DNA of 64,000 nt. Source: Paraburkholderia fungorum. GTDB taxonomy: Bacteria; Pseudomonadota; Gammaproteobacteria; Burkholderiales; Burkholderiaceae. Position numbers and translations under genes: made by a program. The notes beneath the pieces are model-generated. The model made no database searches and was not told where the DNA came from. It saw only the letters and a program-made list of their open reading frames with translations. Below, piece by piece: positions 1 to 12,000 of this stretch. The stretch lies in assembly GCF_900099835.1 (NCBI RefSeq), contig NZ_FNKP01000002.1, positions 434,001-498,000 of the forward strand, read 5' to 3'. The number at the start of each line of letters is the position of its first letter. The first letter of the stretch is position 1.

Positions 1-3000
1 CGTGATCGAGCGCATGGCCGAGCGGCAGACGCCCTGAGGCATCGCGCTCCGAGGTCATCACGCCGACCGTCGATTCGGTCGGTCCGTAGTGGCCGATGAT
101 TGCGCAACCGGCATGCAACTGGCCGACGCGTTCGAGCAGCGCAACAGCGCTTGTTTCGCCGCCGAGTAGCAACGCCTTGCGTGGAATCACCGAAGCGGGG
201 TCTGCGGCGTTGAGCAAACCTTCGAGGTGGCTCGGCGCGATTTTCAGCAGATCGGCGGGATTCGCGCGGCACCAGTCGGCGTAGCGGTCGGCGTCGAACG
301 CGCGTTGTTCGTCGATTAGCTGCAGGGTCCAGCCCGAATACAGCGCGGCCATCAGCGTCGAGTGGCCGAGATCGGCGGCCGGTGTCGACAGATAGACGGC
401 GCTGCGGATGCCGCCGGGCAAACGCGCGAGCAACGCCTCGGTGTAAGCGGCGAGCGAGCGATGCGAGACGAGCACGCCTTTGGGCGTGCCGGTCGAACCG
501 GACGTGTAGATCAGGTACGCGGCGAGGTCGGCGTGCGCGGTGGCCGACACGTCGTGTCCGGCGGATGCAGACGCGGTTTCCCACATGTCCGACGGCTCGA
601 CCAGTGCAATATCGTCGGGACGCCATGCGTGATCGGCTTTGTTATCTGCGATTACACACTGTGCCTGGGCATCGCGAATCTGCCAGTGCAGGCGTTCGGC
701 GGGTGCCAACGGATCGAGCGGCAAATAGACACCGCCCGCGCGCCAGATCGCGAGCATTGCCACGATCAGGTCCGCGCGACGTGGCAGCACGACAGCCACC
801 ACGGTTTCGATCCGCACGCCCGACGCGACCAAACGAGCGGCCAATGAGCCGGATCGCTGCCACAGCGTCGCCCAATCGAGTGTGCCGCTTTCGTCGTGCA
901 ACGCAATTGCCGTTGGCTGGCTGCGTGCGTGTTGCGCAATGCGAGCTAGCATGCCGCCGTTCCATGCCGACGGCGCGAACCCGTCGTTGTCGAATGACAT
1001 GGCAGGATGCGCTTCGCCGCGCACATGAAGCACACCCAGCGCGCGTTCTGGATCGACAATGAACTCGCCGAGCGTCTGCTGCAATTGCGCGAGCAGACGC
1101 TGCACGGTTGTGCTGTCGAAGCGAGCCGATTGCGCGGCGAGCGTCAGGATCAACTCGTCGCCCGGCACCGCGATCAGGCTCAACGGGAAGTGATTGCGGC
1201 CGTCATGCGAGTGTCCTTCGATACCGGTCGCAAGTCGCTCGATCGCGAGACCCTGCACCAATGGTGCACGCAACGCGGCATCGAGCGGATAGTTTTCGAA
1301 CACGAAAATGCTGTCGAATAGCGGCTCGTTCGCGGCACCCGTGATCTCGCGTTGCAATTGCGCAAGCGGCGTCTGCGCGAGTTCCTGTAACGCGAGATTG
1401 CGCGTTTGCAGCGCATTGAGCCATGTGCGAACGCTTGCCGAAGGCGGCAACTGGACCGTCAAAGGCAGCGTGTTGATGAACAGGCCCACGGTCTCGCCGG
1501 CATTCGGCCAGCCGTCGCCGCGTCCCGATACGGTGACGCCGAACGATACGTCACGCCGGTTCGCGTGACGCGACAGCAGCCACGCCCACGCGCCCTGAAG
1601 CAGCGTGTTCAACGTGACGCCGCAAGCGCGGGCGAAGCGGTCGGCTTGCGCGGTCAGCGCGCGGGGCAGACGTACCGTGTGTTCAATCTGTTCGCTGGTT
1701 TGTGCGTGTTCTGGCAAGGCCGAAGTTGCATGTTCAGCAGCCGCCAGCGGCAACGGTGTACGCGACCAGTCGGTGAGTAAGTCGCGCCATTTCTGCGCCG
1801 TGTCGTCGTTGTTTGCGGCACCGCTTTTCTGTTCGAGCCAACGTACGTAGTGGGCAAATGCCGGTGCGGGGGGCGCCGTAACGTCGATCTCCGCCGTGGT
1901 CCCAGATAAAGCCCGGTCATACGCCTGCAACACGTCGCGCAACACCAGTCCAATACTCCACCCATCGAGTTGCGCATGATGAAAGCGCCACACGAACCAG
2001 CGGCAGCCCGCATGACGCTCGATCAGCAACAACTGCGCATGTGCGGCATCCGCGAAATCGAAACCTTGCGACTGCGCGTCGCGCCATTGCGACGCGAGCG
2101 CATCGCGAGCCTCGCCGTCAGTCAGATGACTCCAGTCGAGCGACCGTATTTCTATCTCGACGTGCTGGCGCACCAGTTGCAACGGCGTGTCGAGTCCGTC
2201 CCAACGGAAATCGGTGCGCAGCGCCGGATGTCGCGCGACCACCGCTCGCCATGCCGCAGCGAACGCATCCGGCGAGAATGGTCCCTTCAATTCGAACACG
2301 CGTTGCAGATAGTACGGATCGCGAGTCGAGCGCTGAGCCAGCGACAGCAGCCCTTGCTGAAGCGGCGTCGCGACGCACAGGTCTTGCAATCCGGCGCGTT
2401 CGGCGGCGCTCAGTTGCAGCGAGTCTGCCAATGTGACGTCGATTGCGATGTCGGCTGCTGCCGCTGTGCGCGAATTCGTTTCCGGTGCTGCAAGTTGCGC
2501 CACCCGCGCCAATTGCTCGACGGTCGGGTTCTGAAAAACCTGTCTCGGCGTGAGGTCGAAACCCGCTTCGAGCGCCGCACCCACCATCCTGAGACTAACG
2601 ATCGAATCGCCACCCGCCGCAAAGAAATCGGTCGTGACGCCTAGCGTTGCCGAGGGCAGCAGCGTGCGCCAGATAGCGAGCAATTGCGCTTCGAGTTCAT
2701 TACGCGGTGCGACGATCGCAGTCGCAGCGGTATCCACGGCGGGCGCGGGCAGGTTGCGTCGATCGATCTTGCCGCTCGGCGTCAGCGGCAACGCATCCAG
2801 CACCACCCACGCGGACGGAATCAGCGCGGCCGGCAAACGCTCGGCCAATGCGCTGCGCCATGGCGTGTGACCATCGTCCAGTGCAGTGTCGCTGACCAGA
2901 TAGGCGACGAGTCTCGCCGCGCCATCGTCGTGTCGCAGAACCACGGCCGCATCGCGCACGCCGTCCAATGCACGCAACGCCGTTTCAATTTCCGCCGGTT

Positions 3001-6000
3001 CGATCCGGTGACCGCGCAGCTTCAGTTGCTGATCGAGACGGCCGAGATAGTCGAGGCCACCGTCGGCTCGTTTGCGGCTCAGGTCGCCCGTGCGGTACAG
3101 CCGCGAACCCGGTGCGCCGAACGGATCGGGCACGAAGCTCGCCGCGGTCAGCGACGCGCGTCCGTGATAGCCGCGCGCCAGATTGTCCCCGCCGATGCAC
3201 AACTCGCCGACCGCTCCCGCCGCTGTCGGCAGGCCGTCCTGATCGAGTACGCGCAACGTGGTGTCATGCAACGCAACGCCGAGCGTGACGGGTTGATCGG
3301 CGGCGACGGTGGCCATGCTCGACCAGATCGTCGTCTCGGTCGGGCCGTACATATTGGACAGCGTCACACCGCGTTCGAGCAGCGCCGAGGCCAGATCGGC
3401 CGGCAATGCTTCGCCGCCGCACAACGCCTGCAACGGACCGCTCAACGCGACGCCCGCGCGCGTTTCGCTGTCGAGCAGCATGCGCCAACCGGCGGGCGTT
3501 GCCTGCATGACGGTGGCGCCGCTCTGTCCGATGAGCCGCAGCAGACGCGCGCCGTCGAGTACCGTTTCGCGCGATGCCAGTTCGACTCGCGCGCCGCGCG
3601 TGAGCGGCAGGTGCAACTCCAGTCCGGCGATGTCGAACGACAACGTCGTCACGCTGAGCCACACGTCCGTATCGCTGAAATCGATGCGCGCGGCGACGCT
3701 CGCGAGCAGGCGGTCGAGGCTCGCGTGTGTGACGCATACGCCCTTCGGCTCGCCGGTCGAGCCGGACGTGTAGATCACGTAAGCGGCCTGTTGCGGGTCG
3801 ATCGGCTGACTCCAGCCGTGCGCCGCTTCGCCGTGCACATCGTTCACGCGCACCAGCGTGCGGCCCGCGAAGCAGGCTGCAAGCCGGGCGGCGCTGGCGT
3901 CGTCGGTGACGATCAGATCGACACCGGCGTCGTCGAGAATGCGTTGCAGCCGTTGCGGCGGATGATGCGGGTCGAGCGGCACATACGCCGCGCCGGTTTT
4001 GGCGATGCCGTACAGCCCCGCGACCATCTCGACGGAACGCTCGACGCACAGGCCGATGCGTTGTTCCGCGCGCGCGCCGAGCGCCTTGAGGCGGCGTCCG
4101 ATCCGGTTCGACCATGCATCGAGCGCGGCGTAGCTGAGCGTCTTGCCTTCGCAGCCGAGCGCATGCGCCGCCGGTTTGCGCGCGGCCTGCGCAGCGAGGC
4201 GCGCGCCGATCGGCACGAAGCGATGACCGGCGACGCGCCGCAAGACTTCGTGCGACGCCTCGGCAGCCGCAGCGTCGCGATTGGGCATCAGGTTGCCGAC
4301 TGCCTGGTCATCGGCGTCGGCGGCGGACAACGCGGCGAGCACGTCGCGCCAGGCGGCGGCGAGTTGCAGCAGCAGCGGCTGCGCGACGCGCGCGCCGTCC
4401 GCGAGCCAGACGACACGGCCTTGCGCATCGTTCGACACCAGCAGGGTCAGCGGATAGTGCGTGCGCTCGACCGACTCGACGTGGCTCACGCCGACGCGGC
4501 CGAAACGGCCGCGCAACGCGGCATCGACGGGATAGTTTTCGAACACGAGCAGGCTGTCGAACAGCGCGTCGCCGCTCTTGCCGGTCCACTGTTGCAGATC
4601 GGCCAGCGACGTGTGTTCGGCCTGATGGCGCTCGCCCTGCGCGGCGTGTACCGACGACAGCCACGCCGACACGCGTTGCGCGGCCGGCACTTCGATCCAC
4701 GCGGGCAGGCTGTTGATGAAGAGGCCGACCATCCGTTGCGCGCCGTCGAGTTGCGCAGGGCGACCCGCGACGGTCGTGCCGAACGCGACGTGACGGCGAT
4801 TGCCGCGCCGCGCCAATACGAGCGCCCACGCCGCCTGCACGAGCGTATTCACCGTCACGCGATGACGTTGCGCGGCGTCGCGCAGCCGGTTCACGAGCGG
4901 TTCGCCGAGATGCTGGGTGTGGGTCAGCGCGGCGCCATGTTCCTGCGCGGCGCGCGCCTCGTGTTGCAACAAGGTCGCCGGTTCCGGGTGGCGCTCCAGT
5001 TGCGTGAGCCACCAGTCGCGCGGCGGCGTTTGCGCCGACAGCCACTCGACATAGCGGCGATACTGAATCGCCTCCGGTTGCGGCGGCGTTTCTCCGGCGA
5101 CTCGCGCGACGTAATCGTCGGCGATTTCACCGAGCAGTTGCGCGCTGCTCCAGCCGTCCAGCAACGCGTGATGGAGGGTGCGGACCAGATCGTGCTGCCC
5201 GTCGGCCCGCGTGAACAGCGCAAAGCGCAACAGCGGTGCGCGCGCGGGGTCGAAGCCCTGGCGACGGTCGGCATCGCACCAGGCCTGCAGGTCACGCTCG
5301 TAATCAGCGGGCTCGAGCGCGGACCAGTCGTATTCGACGAACGGCAACTCGACGCGCCGTTGCACGAGTTGCAACGGATCGGCTGCCGGCGGCACGACGA
5401 ACGACGTGCGCAGGATGTCGTGACGCGCGACGGCGTTGCGCCATGCCGCGGCCAGCGCAGCATGGTCTAGCGGACCCTCCAGCGTGAGCCGAAGCTGGTT
5501 GACGTAAAGGCCGTGGCCGCCGTCCATCAATGCATGGAACAGCAGGCCTTTTTGCAACGGCGTTGCTGGGTACAAATCCTGAACATTGGCGCGCTCCAGG
5601 TTCAGCGCATCGAGCGCAGGCTGGTCGAGTTGCGCGAGCGGAAAATCGCTGGCGTCGAGCGGCATATCGCCTGAAATACATCGGTCGATGAGCGCGGCGA
5701 GTTGCGTTTCGAAACCGCTTGCAAGCGACTCCGCGACACCGGACGAGATGTGCGCCGGGTCGTAGCGCAACGTGGCCGTTAACCGGCCGTTGGAAATCCA
5801 CGCGTTGATGTCGAGCGCGTAATCGAGCGGCGTGTGAGCGGCGACGGCCGCGCCCAGATTGTCGTCGAGCGCGAACGAAAGACGTCCGGCGAGCGAACCG
5901 GTTTGCGGCAGGCTCTGATCGAATCGGCCGAGATAGTTGAAGCTGATTTGCGGGGCCGGCAGCGAGTTCGCGAACCGCTCGCGCACGCGATGCCAGTGAG

Positions 6001-9000
6001 CGCCGCGCAACGGGATGGCGCGCAACGTGCGGGTGGCCGCGACCAGTGGATCGCCGCCGCGCAGATCGAACCATGCCGGATAGCGGGTAGTGAACCAGCC
6101 GACTGTCCGGCTCGTGTCGAGCGCGGCCTGTGCGCCATTGGCGGTGCCGTTGAGGTCGCGTTCCGCGTCGCGCCCGTGGCCTTCGAGCGACAGCAATGCG
6201 CCGCGAGCTCCGCTCCATCGGTTCAGCGATGAAGTGAGCGCGGCGAGCAACAGTGTTTCGGTGGTGGCGCGTGCGGCGGCGGGCGCGTCGCGCAGCAGCT
6301 TGCCGGTCAGGTCGGCTGAGAGCTTCAACGTCTGAGTCTGGCTGGTGCCGACGGTCGGCCTTTCTTCGCGCGCCGATGCTTTTGCCGTGCTCGAACCTTG
6401 CACGATCTGGGCGGCTTCAAGGTCGGCGTGCGCGGCGTTTTCGTGCGAGTACGATCCGGCGAGCAACGCGTGCCACGCATCGAATTCTGCTTCGAGCGAT
6501 GTCTCATCCGCTGCGTCCTGCTGATGTTGCACCCATGCGCTCCACGGCAAGCCGCCGGGCAACTCAACCGCCTGCTGTTGCGCAAGTTGCTCATACGCAA
6601 GCTGGAACGATTCGAGCAGAACGCGCCACGACATGCCATCGACCGCGAGGTGATGGATGGTCAGCAGCAACCGCCCTTCGTTTTGCAAGCGGACATAAGT
6701 CGCGTTCAGCAGCTTGCCCGTTTCGATATCAAGGCTCTGCTGCAACGACGTGCCGATCGCCAACAGACGCTCGGGCCACTGCGGCGAATCGGCTGTTCCG
6801 TCGAAGTCGACGACCTCGAGAAACGTGGTCGCGGAGGGCATCGACTCACGCGGCTGCACCTGTTGCCACCAGCCGCCAGGCGAGCGGACGAACTTCAGAC
6901 GCAACGCGTCGTGCGCGGCAACGACCGCATGCAGCGCCTGCTTGAGCAAAGCGGGATCGAATTCGCCTTGCACACGCAACGCGACGGTCTGGTTCCAATG
7001 CGATTCGCCCTCGGGAAAGCGCTCGAAGAACCATGTCTGAATCGGCGTGAGCGGCAACGGTTCGTGCCGTTCGGATGGCATTGCCTGATCGGCGTCGCCA
7101 GCCGTAATCGTGAACGGTAACTGCGCAAGCCGCGAAATCACCGGCTGCGCGTAAAACTGCTTCAGCGTGAAATGCATGCCGCGCTGTGCGGCTCGTGACA
7201 CCACTTGCAGACTTAGAATCGAATCGCCGCCCACAGCAAAAAAGTTATCGTCGACGCCGATTGCCTGCGTCCCCAAAACCGCGCGCCAGATGTCGAGCAG
7301 GTCCGCTTCGTGACGATTACGCGGTTCGCGCACAGACGCTTCAGCGTGTTTCGCCGATTCCACCGGCTCCGGCAATGCGGCGCGGTCGATCTTGCCGTTC
7401 AGCATCAGCGGCAACGTGTCGAGTTGCATCAGCACGGCGGGCACCATATGGGAGGGCAGACGCGCTTCGAGCGTGTCGCGCAGCGCCCGCAGATCGAGCG
7501 ACGCCGCACCGGCCACATAGCCGACCAGACGCAGATGCCCGTCCTTGCTGCGCGCTTCGACGGCGGCGTCGCGCACGCCGTCGCATTGCCGCAGCATCGC
7601 TTCGATCTCGCCCGGTTCGATCCGGAAGCCGCGCAGTTTGATCTGCCGGTCTATCCGTCCCAGAAAGTCGAAGCCGCCGTCAGCGCGGCGGCGGCACAGA
7701 TCGCCACTGCGATAGCAGCGCGCGCCGGGCGAGCCGTCCGGGTCGGGGACGAATCGCTCGGCGGTCAGCGCCGCCTGTCCGACATAGCCGCGCGCCAGCG
7801 TATCTCCGCCAATGCACAGTTCGCCGATGCCGCCCACGGGCACCGCGTTGCCGTCGACGTCCACCACTTGCGCGGTCCGCGAAGGGAACGGCGTGCCGAT
7901 CTGCACGATGGGCTGTTGCGCATCGTCGGCGCTGGTCCGGCGATGCAGGCAGGCGACTGTGGTTTCGGTCGGGCCATACAGATTGTCGACGTGGATCGCG
8001 CGTAACGGGCCGCTGTTCCAGCGGGCGAGCGCGTCGCCGGGCAGCGCCTCGCCGCCGACCGTGATCTGGCGCAGCGCGGCGAGGCTTGCGCGCGCGGGCG
8101 GCGATTGCAGCCATTGCTGCCAGTAGGCGGTCGGCATCCGCGCGAAGGTGACGCGCGAATTGATCAGCCGCTGGCTGAGTGTCGCGAGGTCCCACGCCTG
8201 CGGGCCGCGCATGACGACGCGGCCGCCCATCAGCAACGCGGGCAGCATTTCGTGCAACGCCACGTCGAAATTGATCGTGGACGACTGCAACTGGCAATCG
8301 TGTTCGGTGATCGCGTAGTTGTCGATGAAGTCGGCGAGATGCAACGCGAGCGCGCGGTGGCTGACCGCCACACCCTTCGGAAGACCGGTCGAGCCAGACG
8401 TGTAGATCGTGTACGCGAGTTGGTCGGGATGCGGCGTTGTGACGTGGCGTTGCGTGCTTTGTGGGCTTTGTGTGATGGTGGCCGTCGCTTGATGGATGTC
8501 GAGCTGGATGTCGAGCGACGTGCGCGCGTCGAACACGTCGGCAAGCGTTTCGAGGTTGACCGTGTCGCTGACCACGACACGCACACACGCATCGTCGAGC
8601 ATGTAGCGCAGACGTTCGGCCGGATAGACCGGATCGAGCGGCACGAACGCGGCACCCGCCTTCCAGATGCCAAGCAGCGCGGCGATCATGCCCGGCGAGC
8701 GTTCGACGCATAGTCCGACGCATTCGTCGCCGCGTACGCCCGCGTCCAATAAACGCTGCGCGATGCGGTCGGACCAGCGGTCAAGCTCGCCGTAGCTCAG
8801 TTGTTGCGCGTCGCATTCGAGTGCGATCCGGTCGGGATGGATGTTCGCCGTGCGCGTGAACTGTGCGGTGAGAGAAGTTTGCGCTGCCTGTTGCGTCGCG
8901 CGCTTCGGCTGCATCTGCAACACGGCCGCCGCGCTGGTCGAAGGCTGCAACACAAAATCCCGCACATTCGACGACGCGTCTTCAGCCGCCTGCGCAACGA

Positions 9001-12000
9001 TGGCGAGATATGCATCGGCGAATTGCTCGACGGTGTCGCCATCGAATAACTCGACCGGGTACTCGAACGCGAGTTGAACGCCGTCGTCATCGCGAGAGAG
9101 ATTCAGCGCGAGATCGAACGGCGTCGCTTCGGCGCCATGTTCGACGCGCTGCAGTTGCAGCGTGCTGGAGCGCAGTACCTGCTTCCAGTCCACCTGATCG
9201 AAGTTGAATGCAACCTGAAACAGGGGCGTGCGCCCGTTGTCGCGCTGCGGCTGCAACGCCGCAACCACGCGATGAAATGGCACGTCCTGATGGGCCTGCG
9301 CGTCGAGCAGCGCGTCGCGCGTAGTGCGCAACAGCGACGCGAACGGCAGCGCGCCCGCGAGCGCGACCCGCACCACGACCGTGTTGACGAAGTAGCCGAT
9401 CGCGCGTTCCGCCGACGCATCGCGCCGGTTGTTCAACGGCACGCCGATGCGGATATCGGTTTGTCCGCCGTAGCGGTAAAGGAGGGCGGCGAACGCGGCC
9501 ATCAGCGTCATCGGCAGCGTGAGGCCGTGGCTGCGCGCCAGCGTGCCGATGCGCGCGACGAGGTCGGCGGGCAGGCGTCGCGTGACGCGTGCGCCAGCGC
9601 TGTCGCGCGGCGCATCGCGCCTTGCGCCCGACAGCATGATGTCCGTGTGCTGGCTGCCGAGTTGTGCGCGCCAGTATGTGAGTTGTTCGTCGATCCGTGC
9701 GGCACTCAGCGCGCGGCGTTCGTGTTCGACGGACGTGAAATAAGCGCAGGGTTGTGCATCGCCGGACACGACGCGGTTTTCATAGCGCTGGAACAGCGAT
9801 TCGATGATGAGCGCGAACGACCACGCATCCGCGACGATGTGATGCATCGTCAGTTGCAAAACGTGTTCGTCCGCTGCTACGCGCACCAGTGTTGCGCGTA
9901 GCAGCGCGCCGTGGTGGAGATCGAACGGCGCGTGCGCAATCGCGATCAGTTGGTCCTGCAGATGCGCTTCACGGCTCGCGGCATCGAACGATGAAACGTC
10001 GGTGACGTGCCAGTCGAAGCGCGGTGCGTCAATGGCCTGCTGATAGGGCACGCCGTCGCGTTCGTCGAAACGCACGCGCAGCGCGTCATGGCTTGCGCAG
10101 ACCTCGGCGAGTGCCTGGTGAAGCCGCGCGACATCGAGCGGGCCGCGGGCCCGCAACGCCCCCGACACGTGATACGCGGTGCTGGCGGGGTCGAGCTTCC
10201 ACTCGAAATACAACGCTTCCTGCGCGGGCGAGAGCGGGTGAGGCGTGCCGTCTCGTTGCGCCGATGCGAGTGTGGATGAAGTTGCAGCAGGCTCGGCAAC
10301 GAGCGGCGCAATCACAGCCCTTCCGGCGTGCTGCATGGCGGTCACCCATTCAGCTTGCAACGCTACGGTGCGCGCTTCGAATACGATGCGCGGCGGCATG
10401 GTCACGCTGAACGTTTCGCCGACTCTCGCCGCCAGTCGCGCGGCTTTTAGCGAGTCGCCGCCCAGGTCGAAAAAGTCGTCGTCGATGCCTAACGGTGCGT
10501 GGTCGAAAACGGCCTCCCATTGTTCGACCAGCGCCTGTTCGACCGCCGATTGCGGCGCGCGATACGGCGCTCTTGCCAATGCGTTGCCGCTGGTATCCGA
10601 GGCCCGCCGATAAACCGCGACAGTCGGCAGCGCACCGTCGCGCCACGCGGTTGCGCACGCGCTGCGGCGCAATTTGCCGCTCGACGTACGCGGCAGATCG
10701 CCGGGAGCGAGCAGCACAATCACGCTGACCGGTTCGCCATGCGCTTGCGCGACCGCGCGGTTGATCTGCGCGAACAGCTCGGCCGGATCGGCTTTCGCCA
10801 CCGCGCGCGACACCTCCGCGGCAATCCCGATTCCTTCGACGCCTTGCTCGTTCGCGGCGAACGCGATGATCCGGCCTTTGCGAACCTTGTCGACCTTCTG
10901 CGTCAGCGTCGCCTCGATATCCTGCGGATAGTAGTTTTGTCCGCGAACGATGATCAGGTCCTTCACGCGCCCGGTGACGAATAATTCGCCATCGACGACG
11001 CAACCCAGATCGCCAGTGCGCAGCCAGTGTTGTGCGCCTGCGTTGTCTGTATCGCTCGTGACGAAGGTCTCGGCGCTGGCTTCCTCGTTGCGCCAGTAGC
11101 CGTTGGCAACGCTCGGCCCGTTGACCCAGATCTCACCGATCTGTTCATCGGCCAGTTGAGCCTGCGTAGCAGGGTCTACGATCAGCACGCTGTGCGCGTC
11201 CGGCACGCGGCCGCAACTGACCAGCGCCACACCGTCACCGGATGCCTTCAGCGCGCCCTCGCTGAGCGCTTGCGGCGCGACATGGCGCACCTTCATGCCG
11301 TGGCCGGGCTCCGCGCCGCTGACCAGCAGCGTCGCTTCCGCGAGACCGTAGCAGGGGAACAGCGCGTTCGCATTGAAGTCGTGCATGCCGAACTGGGCCG
11401 CGAATTGCATCAGCGTTTCCGCGCGAATCGGCTCCGCGCCGCAGAACGCGACGCGCCAGCTATCGAGCTTGATGCCGTCGAGTTGCCCGCTGCGCACGCG
11501 ATCCGCACACAGTTGGTACGCGAAATTCGGGCCGCCGCTGACGGTGCCGCGATAGTTGGCAATCGCTTTCAGCCAGCGAGCGGGCGCTTCGAGAAAGTGC
11601 TGCGGCGACAGCAGCACGAGCGGGAACCCACCGAACAATGGCGCCAGCAGGCCGCCGATCAGGCCCATGTCGTGGAACAGCGGCAGCCAGCTCACCATCG
11701 TGTCGGCGGACGTGAAGGCCATCGCCGAGCTGATCGCGCGTTCGTTCGCGACGAGGTTCGCGTGACTGACCATCACGCCCTTCGCGGTGCTGGTCGAGCC
11801 GGACGTGTATTGCAGGAACGCGATGGTCGAGCCGTCGATTGAAACGGGCGCATTCAGGGCGATGGCCAGTGCGTCGTCGGTCGTCGTTGCGTCGACCGGT
11901 AACGTGATCGGCACGGCCGTTTCGTGGACGCCCTCGCTGTGCTCGGTAGCGAGCGCATTCACGGCGCCAGCGTGGGCGAGATCGGTCAGCAGCAAACGTG

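Noticed and set aside
2684..5470. A 928-codon open frame on the plus strand
   Set aside because: It is antisense to the NRPS, is rich in Arg, His and Gln as expected from a GC-rich shadow frame, and has no domain or ribosome site. The minus-strand frame carries clear A, T and C domain motifs.
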